In this document: piece after piece, positions 26,034-34,372 of the stretch
Layout of the letters: every line of letters starts with the position of its first letter
Position numbering within the stretch: the stretch's first letter is position 1
NCBI GenBank assembly: GCA_013285855.1
Contig: JABDGW010000001.1
Span: forward strand, 6,424-70,423
Reading direction: 5' to 3'
Source: Bacteroidota bacterium
Lineage (GTDB): Bacteria > Bacteroidota > Bacteroidia > Chitinophagales > Chitinophagaceae
Length of the DNA stretch: 64,000 nucleotides
Made by a program: the position numbers and the translations under genes
Notes under the pieces: generated by a model
The model's input: the letters and a program-made list of their open reading frames with translations, nothing else
Told to the model about the DNA's origin: nothing
Databases searched by the model: none

Positions 26034-26381
26034 GCAGGTTGATTGTTTTCGCTATGTGCAAAAATGCAAAAAAGTTCGCATTCTTAATAATTCGTTAGCA
26101 ATGTTTTCAATCTGTAATGTTATTTTATTAAATACGTATTTTTGTAAATCAGGTATTTTAACCCTTAAAAATTAAAATTTTTTGTTTAAATAATTTTTAT
26201 CTACAATCTTTTTTTTCTGAAATGCAATGCCTGTTTGAGCTTGAAAAAATTGTATGTTCATTTTCCACAGTATGTGCATATTCATAGTTTCAATTTTCAT
26301 TGCTTAAAGATATTTTCGTTACCCGTCTCTAACGAAATTCTAAAGCAAAAAAATATTTCCAAACGCATTAAATTAATTTAA
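26034..26381 (+). promoter_or_regulatory. Intergenic region upstream of nrdJ
   Basis: A 348-base gap with no supported gene. It contains the promoter of the ribonucleotide reductase gene downstream and the start region of the GGGPS gene upstream. An 8-base inverted repeat lies at 26314-26337 and overlaps a TATTTTCG box. I see no cobalamin riboswitch motif and no NrdR-box-like palindrome pair. Otherwise nothing is apparent. Confidence 0.5.
26314..26337 (+). promoter_or_regulatory. Inverted repeat in the nrdJ promoter, possible operator
   Basis: TTTCGTTA and TAACGAAA are perfect 8-base arms around CCCGTCTC. The left arm overlaps a box resembling the -7 element (TATTTTCG at 26311-26318). It may be a repressor site or an RNA hairpin in the leader. 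The binding protein is unknown. Confidence 0.4.
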
Positions 26382-29300
26382 ATGGCAACAGAGAAACCCC
26401 AAAAAGCGCTCCAGTTTCAGCGTCGCTTTACAAATGAAGGTATTAGTCCTTTTGATATGTTTGAATATGATTATCGCACCAGCATTATAAAAAACCCAAC
26501 TGGTGAGGTTTTATTTGAAATGAATAATGTGGAGGTACCTAAGCAATGGAGCCAGATTGCTACAGATATTATTGCACAGAAATATTTCAGAAAAGCAGGT
26601 ATTCCCCAGCCTGATGGAAGCTTGGGAAGAGAAACTTCTGCAAAACAGGTGGCACATCGAATGGCTAATTGCTGGCGCGTTTGGGGTGAGCGCAATGATT
26701 ATTTTAATTCAGAAAAAGATGCACAGGTTTTTTATGAAGAACTTGTTTACAGTATTTTAAACCAGGCTTGCGTACCTAATAGTCCGCAATGGTTTAATAC
26801 CGGTTTACACGAAAGCTATGGCATAACCGGAAAACCACAAGGCCATTATTACGTTGATGCGAAGGATGGAAAATTAAAAAAATCTACAAGTGCGTATGAA
26901 CGTCCGCAACCGCATGCCTGTTTTATTTTAAGTGTGGATGATGATTTGGTAAATGATGGCGGTATTATGGATTTGTGGATTCGCGAAGCACGCATATTTA
27001 AATACGGTTCTGGTGTTGGAACAAACTTTTCGAGAATTCGTGGTGAAGGAGAAAAGCTAAGCGGCGGCGGCACTTCAAGTGGTTTAATGAGTTTCTTGAA
27101 AATTGGTGATCGCTCTGCAGGTGCCATTAAAAGCGGAGGCACTACACGTCGTGCAGCTAAAATGGTTTGTTTGGATTTAGATCATCCTGAAGTGATGAGC
27201 TTTATCAATTGGAAAATGGAGGAAGAAAAGAAAGTAGGAGCATTGGTGGCTGCAGGTTATGATAACAGTTATGAAGGCGAAGCTTATTTGACTGTTTCCG
27301 GCCAGAATTCAAATAATTCTGTTCGCATACCAAACGAATTTTTTAAAGCACTGGCGGAAGATGGCGATTGGGAATTGAAAGCAAGAACTGATGGAAGAAC
27401 GATGAAAAAAATTCCTGCACGTGAAGTTTGGAATAAGATAAATTATGCAGCCTGGCGTTGTGCAGATCCGGGAACACAATATGATACTACAATAAATGAA
27501 TGGCATACCTGTCCGCAGGGTGGAAGAATAAATGCATCTAATCCATGTTCAGAATACATGTTTTTGGATAACACTGCGTGTAACCTGGCAAGTGCCAACC
27601 TCATGAAATTTTTCGATACAGAAAAAAATATTTTTGATGTGGAAGGCTTTGCATACACATGCAGGCTTTGGACAACTGTTTTAGAAATTTCTGTATTGAT
27701 GGCTCAGTTTCCTTCAAAAGAAGTAGCTCAATTATCTTATGATTACCGCACGCTTGGCTTAGGCTTTGCCAACCTTGGAACCATGCTTATGGTTAGCGGC
27801 ATTGCTTATGATAGTGAAAAAGCGCGTGGTATTGCCGGAGCAATCACAGCAATAATGACTGGCGTTGCTTATAAAACTTCAGCAGAACTTGCAAGTGTGT
27901 TAGGCGCATTTGCAAAATATGAAGAAAATAAAGAAGATATGTTGCGTGTAATGCGCAATCATCGTGCTGCTGCTTATGATGCTTCAGATGCTTATTATGG
28001 GTTAAGCGTAAAGCCAATCGGCATCAATGCAAAATATTGTCCTGATTATTTATTGTCTGCTGCCTGCAAAGCCTGGGATGATGCAGTTGAGCTTGGTGAG
28101 AAATATGGTTACCGCAATGCACAAACAACAGTTATTGCACCAACAGGTACTATTGGTTTGGTGATGGATTGCGATACAACCGGTGTTGAACCTGATTTTG
28201 CGTTGGTGAAATTTAAAAAACTTTCCGGCGGCGGTTATTTTAAGATCATCAATCAAAGCGTGCCGCAGGCTTTAAAAAATTTAAATTATTCTGCAAAAGA
28301 AATTGATGCAATTATAAAATATGCAGTAGGTTCAGCAAGTTTTGAAGGTGCACCATTTATTAATGCGCAAACATTAAGTGAGAAAGGTTTTATTGCAGAA
28401 GAAATTCACAAATTAAATAATGCGGCAACAGCAGCATTTGAGATCGGTTTTCTCTTTAATAAATTTATTTTAGGTGAAGCATGCCTTGAAAGATTAGGTT
28501 TTACAGCAGAACAATACAACGACTGGAGTTTTGATCTGCTCGCTGCGCTTGGATTTACGGATGAACAAATTGAAGCTGCGAATGATTATATCTGCGGAAC
28601 AATGACGATTGAAGGCGCACCTTCTTTAAAATCTGAACATCTTTCTGTATTTGACTGCGCTAATAAATGCGGCAAAAAAGGCGAACGCTATATTCATGCA
28701 CACGGGCATATAAGAATGATGGCTGCCTGCCAGCCATTTTTAAGCGGCGCTATTTCTAAAACCATTAACCTGCCGCATGAAGCAACGATAGAAGAAATTG
28801 CTGATTCATATTTGTTAAGCTGGCAATTGGGTTTAAAAGCCTGCGCATTATATCGCGATGGTTCTAAATTATCGCAGCCATTAAGTAATAAATCAGATAA
28901 AAAGAAAAAATCTGAAAAAACAGAAATAAACAAATCCGAAGAAACAATACAATCAGAAACAACAAGTTTAATTTCTGAATCAAATATTGTTGATCTTTCT
29001 AAACTTACTGCAGAAGATTTATTGGAAGAGATTCATAAGCGTATGCAGGCAAGTAATGATACATCGTTAAAAAGACAATTATCAAAAATTGTTGAAAGGA
29101 AAACATTACCGGCAAAACGCAGAGGCTTTGTTCAAAAAGCAAAAATTAACGGGCAGGCGATGTTTTTAAGAACCGGTGAATATACCGATGGAACGTTGGG
29201 AGAAATATTTATTGATCTGGCAAAAGAAGGTTCTACTGTAAGAAGTTTAATGAACTGCTTTGCCATTGCTATTTCTGTAGGTTTACAATATGGTGTGCCA

Positions 29301-29747
29301 CTTGAAGAATTTGTAGAAAAATTTGTATTTACAAGATTTGAGCCTGCCGGCATGGTTGATCATCCAAATATAAAAACAACAACATCATTGGTAGATTTTG
29401 TATTCAGATGCCTGGCTTATGAATATTTGGGAAGAACAGATCTCGTACATGTAATTGATAAACCTGAAATAACCAATCTTGGAGAACAAGATGAAACAGA
29501 AATTATTGGTAAGCCATCCTTAAGTTATGTACGCATTAAAAGTCCGAATGCAACGTCATCTTCACAACCGCATAAATTGTATAAAGTAGCAAATGTGCAT
29601 ACAGAATCTGGTTTGGATGCAGCAAATGCTGCGGCTAAAAGCATGCAGAGTGATGCACCTTCCTGCAATGTTTGCGGGCATATTACGGTAAGAAGCGGCA
29701 CTTGCTATAAATGTTTGAATTGCGGCAACAGTATGGGTTGCAGTTAA
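26382..29747 (+). CDS. nrdJ: Adenosylcobalamin-dependent ribonucleotide reductase (class II)
   Basis: A 1121-residue class II RNR. The cysteines map well: C180 in PHACFILSV, C389 in NPCSEYMF (thiyl radical) and C400 in DNTACNLA, with the 11-residue spacing of the catalytic pair seen in other NrdJ proteins. After about residue 830 there is a charged low-complexity linker rich in Lys, Glu and Ser, then a TSCPD domain (RRGFVQKAKINGQAMFLRTG) and a C-terminal zinc or redox cluster CNVCGHITVRSGTCYKC. It reduces ribonucleotides without oxygen, using coenzyme B12. A strong terminator follows. Confidence 0.95.
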   Translation: MATEKPQKALQFQRRFTNEGISPFDMFEYDYRTSIIKNPTGEVLFEMNNVEVPKQWSQIATDIIAQKYFRKAGIPQPDGSLGRETSAKQVAHRMANCWRVWGERNDYFNSEKDAQVFYEELVYSILNQACVPNSPQWFNTGLHESYGITGKPQGHYYVDAKDGKLKKSTSAYERPQPHACFILSVDDDLVNDGGIMDLWIREARIFKYGSGVGTNFSRIRGEGEKLSGGGTSSGLMSFLKIGDRSAGAIKSGGTTRRAAKMVCLDLDHPEVMSFINWKMEEEKKVGALVAAGYDNSYEGEAYLTVSGQNSNNSVRIPNEFFKALAEDGDWELKARTDGRTMKKIPAREVWNKINYAAWRCADPGTQYDTTINEWHTCPQGGRINASNPCSEYMFLDNTACNLASANLMKFFDTEKNIFDVEGFAYTCRLWTTVLEISVLMAQFPSKEVAQLSYDYRTLGLGFANLGTMLMVSGIAYDSEKARGIAGAITAIMTGVAYKTSAELASVLGAFAKYEENKEDMLRVMRNHRAAAYDASDAYYGLSVKPIGINAKYCPDYLLSAACKAWDDAVELGEKYGYRNAQTTVIAPTGTIGLVMDCDTTGVEPDFALVKFKKLSGGGYFKIINQSVPQALKNLNYSAKEIDAIIKYAVGSASFEGAPFINAQTLSEKGFIAEEIHKLNNAATAAFEIGFLFNKFILGEACLERLGFTAEQYNDWSFDLLAALGFTDEQIEAANDYICGTMTIEGAPSLKSEHLSVFDCANKCGKKGERYIHAHGHIRMMAACQPFLSGAISKTINLPHEATIEEIADSYLLSWQLGLKACALYRDGSKLSQPLSNKSDKKKKSEKTEINKSEETIQSETTSLISESNIVDLSKLTAEDLLEEIHKRMQASNDTSLKRQLSKIVERKTLPAKRRGFVQKAKINGQAMFLRTGEYTDGTLGEIFIDLAKEGSTVRSLMNCFAIAISVGLQYGVPLEEFVEKFVFTRFEPAGMVDHPNIKTTTSLVDFVFRCLAYEYLGRTDLVHVIDKPEITNLGEQDETEIIGKPSLSYVRIKSPNATSSSQPHKLYKVANVHTESGLDAANAAAKSMQSDAPSCNVCGHITVRSGTCYKCLNCGNSMGCS

Positions 29748-29775
29748 AAAATACAATTTTTTCAACGGAGAATAT

Positions 29776-29802
29776 AAAGGCTGCATTTGCGGCCTTTTTT
29801 TA
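29776..29802 (+). terminator. Rho-independent terminator of nrdJ
   Basis: AAAGGCTGC pairs with GCGGCCTTT (one T-G wobble) around ATTT, followed by a run of T. Confidence 0.8.
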
Positions 29803-29876
29803 TTTTGTAATTCTAATCATTCAATTAAGATTGGTTCTTGAAAGATGAATGTTTACTTTGCAATAAACATTGATAT

Positions 29877-30320
29877 ATGAAAAAAATATTTTCAATACTC
29901 TTCATTTCTGCCACTATTTTTATTTCAACAACAAAAGCACAGCCGGTTGTTAATCATATAACCGTTTATGTGGTTGATCTTAATACAAGCACTTCCTTTT
30001 ATAAAGATGCAATGCAATTGCAGCAAATACCAGAACCTTTCCATGATAACCGCCACGTTTGGTTTAAAATTGGTGAACATACTCAACTGCATGTTGTGTC
30101 AGGAGCAAAAGAAGTTGTTCCGCACGATATAAATATTCATCTTGCTTTCAGCGTGCCTTCTGTTGAAGATTTTGCAAAGCATCTTGATTCAATGAATATA
30201 AAATATGGCAACTGGGCGCAAACAAGCAAAGAGCCGCAAAAACGTCCTGACGGTATAAAGCAAATTTATTTCCAGGATCCGGATGGTTACTGGATTGAAG
30301 TAAATGATGATAAATTTTAA
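29877..30320 (+). CDS. Exported VOC/glyoxalase-fold protein
   Basis: A 147-residue protein with an N-terminal signal peptide (MKKIFSILFISATIFIS... cleaved after TTKA) and a single vicinal-oxygen-chelate domain. VNHITVYVVDL starts the first beta strand with a metal-ligand His, HVWFKIG and NIHLAFSV follow, and QDPDGYWIEV at the end carries the conserved Glu. Soluble VOC proteins are metal-dependent lyases or dioxygenases, and an exported one is less usual. It precedes a TPR membrane protein gene after a short stretch of phrase-like repeats. Confidence 0.85.
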   Translation: MKKIFSILFISATIFISTTKAQPVVNHITVYVVDLNTSTSFYKDAMQLQQIPEPFHDNRHVWFKIGEHTQLHVVSGAKEVVPHDINIHLAFSVPSVEDFAKHLDSMNIKYGNWAQTSKEPQKRPDGIKQIYFQDPDGYWIEVNDDKF

Positions 30321-30385
30321 GGTGAATAGTGAATAGTCAGCAGTCAATTCTAAACTATTATCTTCGCCGCTCTTAAAATGTGCGT

Positions 30386-31039
30386 ATGAAGTTTTATAAC
30401 CTGATAATCAAGTATCGTTTCTGGCTAAGCATATTCGCCATTGTTCTTGGTGTAATATTAAATTTAACAGTATCTGGCTTCTGGCCTGTGTTCCCATTAT
30501 ATTTTGTTGGATTAATCGGGTTGCTCAGCCATTTTTTTATTGGCCCAATGCGTCTTTTGCAGGAACCGATGGAAAACGGTAATACAGATGAAGTGGAAAA
30601 AATCCTCGACAGCATCTGGTTTCCTAATTTATTATACAAACCAATCCGCTCAACATATTATACTGTAAAAGGCAATATGGCTATGATGAAGCAGGATTTT
30701 GATACAGCTGAAAAACATTTAAAGAAAAGTGCATCCCTGGGTTCTCCTATGCCTGAAGCTGAAGGTTCAAACAAACTGCAGTTAGGAATGATGGCTATGC
30801 AAAAAGGTGATATGAGAGGTGCAGAAGGTTATATGCGTGCCGCTATACGTGCTGGTGTTCCTGATAAAGAAAGCGAAGCAATTGCTTATTTAAGCATGTG
30901 CCAGATATTTATGAACAAGCGCGAATTTAGGGCGGCAAAAGATTTTTTCCGTAAAGCAAAAGCCTGCAAGCCAAAAACAAAACAGGTACTTGACCAGATT
31001 AAAGAAATTGAAAAATATATTTCAAGAGTGCCCGGTTAA
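30386..31039 (+). CDS. Membrane-anchored TPR protein
   Basis: A 217-residue protein with two N-terminal membrane helices (about residues 10-55) and a TPR-like helical domain after residue 80. Repeats read as TYYTVKGNMAMMKQDFDTAEKHL and ADDJ-like helices such as LQLGMMAMQKGDMRGAEGY. A promoter-like TATCTTCG box lies 19 bases upstream at 30359-30366. I start at the ATG at 30386, though a GTG two codons earlier is open. Function is unknown; TPR domains usually bind proteins. Confidence 0.78.
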   Translation: MKFYNLIIKYRFWLSIFAIVLGVILNLTVSGFWPVFPLYFVGLIGLLSHFFIGPMRLLQEPMENGNTDEVEKILDSIWFPNLLYKPIRSTYYTVKGNMAMMKQDFDTAEKHLKKSASLGSPMPEAEGSNKLQLGMMAMQKGDMRGAEGYMRAAIRAGVPDKESEAIAYLSMCQIFMNKREFRAAKDFFRKAKACKPKTKQVLDQIKEIEKYISRVPG

Positions 31040-31102
31040 ACCGGCTTCGTAAATAACCCTTTTATTGTCGCTTTTTGCATTGTTTGTTTTTTATGATTAA
31101 GA

Positions 31103-31110
31103 TAGCTTTG
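31103..31110 (+). promoter_or_regulatory. -7 element of the PhnB-like gene (TAGCTTTG)
   Basis: A perfect TAnnTTTG box 21 bases before the ATG at 31132. Confidence 0.6.
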
Positions 31111-31131
31111 TTCTAATCATAAAAAAATAAT

Positions 31132-31617
31132 ATGGCAAACATCACACAAAAAATTACACCATTTCTTTGGTTTGATAAAGAGGCAGAAGAAGCCGCAAAC
31201 TTTTACACTTCTGTATTTAAAGATTCATCAATAAACGGCAGATCGTATTATGGTGAAGGTGCTCCTTTGCCAAAGGGCACATTGCTTACAGTTGGGTTTA
31301 CTTTGAATGGTCAAATATTCACAGCACTGAATGGCGGACCCATGTTTAAATTTACAGAGGCAATTTCTTTTGTAGTGAATTGCGACAGCCAGGAGGAAGT
31401 GAATTATTATTGGGATAAATTGGTAGAAGGCGGTCAGGAATCACAATGTGGCTGGCTGAAAGATAAATTTGGTTTATCATGGCAAATTGTGCCGGTACGC
31501 TTAATGGAATTACTTATGGATAAAAATGAAGGCGTGCGAAATCGTGTTATGAACGCAATGATGAAAATGGTAAAAATTGATCTGCCAACTTTAGAAAGTG
31601 CTGCAGCAGGTAAATAG
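31132..31617 (+). CDS. PhnB-like VOC-family protein
   Basis: A 161-residue protein of the PhnB/3-demethylubiquinone-methyltransferase-like VOC group. It opens ITPFLWFDKEAEEAANFYTS, typical of the family, with SFVVNCDSQEEVNYYWDKL in the middle and WQIVPVRLMELL near residue 120. These proteins share the glyoxalase fold, but most members have no known substrate. It has its own promoter and ends before a bidirectional terminator. Confidence 0.85.
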   Translation: MANITQKITPFLWFDKEAEEAANFYTSVFKDSSINGRSYYGEGAPLPKGTLLTVGFTLNGQIFTALNGGPMFKFTEAISFVVNCDSQEEVNYYWDKLVEGGQESQCGWLKDKFGLSWQIVPVRLMELLMDKNEGVRNRVMNAMMKMVKIDLPTLESAAAGK

Positions 31618-31703
31618 AAAGTTGTATTGATTGGTTTCAATGTTTCAGCGTTTCACAATTTTAGTTGCCCGTTTTAATTAGCACTTCTCATCATCACATA
31701 AAT

Positions 31704-31740
31704 AAAAAAAACCTCTTCCGCGTATGGAAAAGGTTTTTTT
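31704..31740. terminator. Bidirectional terminator
   Basis: AAAAAAACCTCTTCC pairs with GGAAAAGGTTTTTTT around CGTAT, with one mismatch. A-runs and T-runs on both sides let it stop the PhnB-like gene on plus and the hypothetical protein gene on minus. Confidence 0.8.
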
Positions 31741-31757
31741 ATAAACAGCAACCAATA

Positions 31758-32417
31758 TTAACCGCCCACTGTAAAACTCACTAACGGGCTAAAGCCGCTT
31801 TTACCGGCTGTATTTTGCGCCAGCACCTGCAAGCTTATATTAGTGCCCGCAGGTATTACATTATGCAATGTTTCTCTAAGATGGCCATTTGGAATAACTA
31901 TAACCGGTGCAGCAGGCAATTTAATATAATTCGCGCCTACCGATGCAGCACCCGGCGAGTCTAAAAAAATAAGCCAGCAATAACTGTCCGCACCATTTAC
32001 CTTGGCTGTTTCAATAGTTAATGCTGCCGCAGTGCCTGTAATTTTTGCTGCATTGGGTGTTTGCGGCACTACAGGTGTAGTGTTGGTATCACTTGTTGGT
32101 ATAAAAGCGGCTAACTGAATAATGCTTCTGTTGCCCCTTGCCACGCTGTTTACATAATCCGCTTCATTATGCAGCAGCATATCAAGAGTAGTGTCCGCAT
32201 CATCCAGTTCGGTTTTAGCCAGCGGCCCGTTCATGCGGTTGGCGTAAGCCATTTCCACACGGTTTGCCGCCTCGTCAAGATCACTTGAGCTTACAGAGGG
32301 TGCAGGAAAAGTTTCAGCATTGTTTGAAATAGCCGCTGCAACGCCATGTTCAAAAGAAGCCATTTCAGTAGGTGATGAATGCGTCCATGAAATACGCACA
32401 ACAATTTGTCTTGGCAT
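31758..32417 (-). CDS. Hypothetical protein with fibronectin-III-like C-terminus
   Basis: A 219-residue protein. The N-terminal half is helical and acidic with no signal peptide. The C-terminal half reads as a beta-sandwich resembling fibronectin type III (ITGTAAALTIETAKVNGADS, then ISLQVLAQNTAGKSGFSPLV). Proteins of this layout occur in Bacteroidota without known function. It ends at a shared terminator. It lies next to the tandem-repeat array. Confidence 0.65.
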   Translation of the reverse strand: MPRQIVVRISWTHSSPTEMASFEHGVAAAISNNAETFPAPSVSSSDLDEAANRVEMAYANRMNGPLAKTELDDADTTLDMLLHNEADYVNSVARGNRSIIQLAAFIPTSDTNTTPVVPQTPNAAKITGTAAALTIETAKVNGADSYCWLIFLDSPGAASVGANYIKLPAAPVIVIPNGHLRETLHNVIPAGTNISLQVLAQNTAGKSGFSPLVSFTVGG

Positions 32418-32569
32418 AATTTAAAAATTTAGGTGAATTAATATTGAAAGTTAATAACCCGGCTGCATATTTAAAAACTCATCAGAACTTTTTTACAACC
32501 ATATAAGATAGTATTCAGGATGAATGCTGATATACAGCAGCAGCGTTTATATGGAAAATAATACCGCAC

Positions 32570-32800
32570 AGGTGTTCCGGGGGCTGAAACAGGTGTTCTG
32601 AGGTTGGCAACAGGTGTTCCGCACGCTGGAACAGGTGTTTCGGATGCCGCAACAGGTATTCTGAATTTTGCAACATGTGTTCCGGAGGCTGCAACAGGTG
32701 TTACAGGGTTTGTAATAGTTGTTTTGATGCTTTGAACTGCTATATCAAAGTGTAGAACAGGTGTTCTGCGGTTTGGTACAGGTGTATTGAACTTATTGTA
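32570..32800. repeat. 21-bp tandem repeat array, about 11 units
   Basis: Eleven head-to-tail 21-base units with consensus AGGTGTTCYG then seven variable bases ending GCAAC. Units 7-9 and 11 are degenerate. Each junction makes the near-palindromic word AACAGGTGTT. Because 21 bp is two helical turns, these words lie on one face of the DNA. On the minus strand they translate as heptapeptides (PVxxxxT), but that frame has no plausible start, so I treat the array as non-coding. Confidence 0.8.
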
Positions 32801-32822
32801 AATAGAAAAGACAAACCCGCGG

Positions 32823-32892
32823 TTTGTAAGTTGCGGCAATACAGCTACAGGTGGCATATTTACGCAATAAAATTTTGTAAGTTGCGGCAATA
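32823..32892 (+). repeat. 19-bp direct repeat pair (TTTGTAAGTTGCGGCAATA)
   Basis: The 19-base word occurs at 32823-32841 and again at 32874-32892, 51 bases apart start to start. Its core AGTTGCGGCAAT resembles AGTTAGCGGTAAT at 32897, the left boundary of the gene that follows. An approximate inverted copy, ATTGCCGACAA, appears at 34346-34356 past the gene. Confidence 0.7.
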
Positions 32893-32897
32893 TTTGA

Positions 32898-34181
32898 GTT
32901 AGCGGTAATTTCTTATGAGAACCTTCTATACAATCATATCAATTTTTATTTCGACTTCATGTTTTTCACAAATGACAACTGATATTGCAATTTCAATTGA
33001 CAGTGGGAAAAACGAGTTTAAATTACAAGCACAAAGTCAAACTCCAGATTATTCTAAAGCTTATAAAATACTTTCAACGCAAGTCAAACAAAATCCAAAG
33101 AACGCAGAATTAAAATACTTTTTAGGCTACACAATTGACAGAATGAATGCTGATGATGGAAAGAGTATGTTTCAAGTAAGAAAAGATATGTCAATCGAAG
33201 CAAGTGAACAATTTGAGGAAGTCAATAGACTTGAACCAATTTATAAAGGAGAACAATACATTCTAGACCCTTATGCGAAAATTACATCAATCTGGGGAAG
33301 TTTAGCAGAAGCATACCTAAACAGAAGTTTGCTTGATTCTGCCAAATGGGCTTTTGAAGAAGGGGAAAGAAGAGGCGGTTTTATTGAACCTATTTTAGAA
33401 TATAATAGACAACTTTTAAACAGCTGTGACACAAATTCGATTCTTATAACTTATGGAGATGATATTACAATTCCAATTTGGTATTTACAAACTATCGAAA
33501 ATTTCAGAAATGATATTACAGTTGTTGATGCGAATTTGATAAATGCAAGTTGGTATCCAAAGTATCTCAAAAACCAGGGAAAATTAAAAATAAGTTTTTC
33601 TGACGCTGAAATAGATACAATTGACTATATACAATGGCAAAGCGAAAACATTGAGATTATTAATCCTAAAGACACAACAAAAAAATTAAGCTGGGAATTT
33701 CGACCCACTTATATGGAAGGATACATTTTAAAAGGTGACAGAATTCTTCTTGATATAATTCAGCAAAACTTTTTTACTCGAGATATTTATTTTAATGCAG
33801 GTTCTGATAGCACTTATAATCTTTTTCTTACTGATTATTTAATTGAGCAAGGACTTGTTAGCAAAATTAGTATGCAACCTTTCAATTATTTAAAAGATGT
33901 TTTTACAATCTCAAATAATTTTGGATTTTACAATATTAAAGACATTAAAGCAGAAGATATACACAAATCGAAAGATGCAATTACTACATTAAATGGTTTT
34001 CGTTCGGCATATTCCAAGACAATTTATTATTTGATTTTGCAAGCCAGAATGGATGAGGCTAAGGAATTATTAAAACAAATGACAGAAAAATTTAGTAAAG
34101 ACAAATTACCTTTTGTATCAGAAGAGCAAGAAAAAAATTATGCTGACTTCTTTAAGCAAGTGGACGAAAACTACCGCTAAC
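32898..34181. mobile_element. Putative single-gene cassette bounded by inverted repeats
   Basis: GTTAGCGGTA at 32898-32907 and TACCGCTAAC at 34172-34181 are perfect 10-base inverted repeats that bracket one gene. The right repeat overlaps its stop region. Similar boundary words lie just outside on both sides. The layout recalls gene cassettes. I see no integrase, and the repeats do not fit the attC GTTRRRY consensus cleanly. The mobile nature is inferred. Confidence 0.4.
32915..34180 (+). CDS. Secreted TPR protein with DUF2723-like C-terminal segment
   Basis: A 421-residue protein. A signal peptide (MRTFYTIISIFISTSCFSQ) is followed by TPR-like helices (residues 40-160). The segment ILITYGDDITIPIWYLQ...NDITVVDANLINASWYPKYL near residues 180-220 resembles the C-terminal soluble domain of DUF2723 membrane proteins, but this protein has no membrane helices. 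Flanking inverted repeats suggest acquisition as a unit, and its codon use looks somewhat different from neighbours. Function unknown. Confidence 0.65.
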   Translation: MRTFYTIISIFISTSCFSQMTTDIAISIDSGKNEFKLQAQSQTPDYSKAYKILSTQVKQNPKNAELKYFLGYTIDRMNADDGKSMFQVRKDMSIEASEQFEEVNRLEPIYKGEQYILDPYAKITSIWGSLAEAYLNRSLLDSAKWAFEEGERRGGFIEPILEYNRQLLNSCDTNSILITYGDDITIPIWYLQTIENFRNDITVVDANLINASWYPKYLKNQGKLKISFSDAEIDTIDYIQWQSENIEIINPKDTTKKLSWEFRPTYMEGYILKGDRILLDIIQQNFFTRDIYFNAGSDSTYNLFLTDYLIEQGLVSKISMQPFNYLKDVFTISNNFGFYNIKDIKAEDIHKSKDAITTLNGFRSAYSKTIYYLILQARMDEAKELLKQMTEKFSKDKLPFVSEEQEKNYADFFKQVDENYR

Positions 34182-34360
34182 ATAAGTATTGCTAAAATGC
34201 AGGCTTGACAAGGTTTGCCTCAACTACATTTTTTCAATTAAGCCGTTGTTTCTGTCGCAGCGGGGTCTGCAAAGCGACCCTGCGTTCATTTTACGCGAGG
34301 TCTCATCCTTCAGCACAAGGCAGGCAATGAAGACCTGTATGTTCAATTGCCGACAATGAT
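34182..34360. other. Structured intergenic segment after the cassette gene
   Basis: No gene. It holds an imperfect hairpin, CGCA..GGGTC with GACCCTGCG around 34256-34284, and a wider AGGTCT/AGACCT pairing at 34298-34336. An inverted copy of the TTGCGGCAAT word lies near 34346. It may be the recombination site or a regulatory RNA of the cassette. Confidence 0.35.
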
Positions 34361-34372
34361 TGAGACATATAT

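Noticed and set aside
32570-32800. CRISPR array
   Set aside because: Units are 21 bp with no fixed repeat-spacer pattern, the variable part is only about 7 bases, and no cas genes are near.
32471-32890. 139-residue minus-strand open frame over the 21-bp repeats
   Set aside because: It has no credible start codon context, its heptapeptide pattern comes from the repeat itself, and the ends extend into other repeats. I treat it as non-coding.
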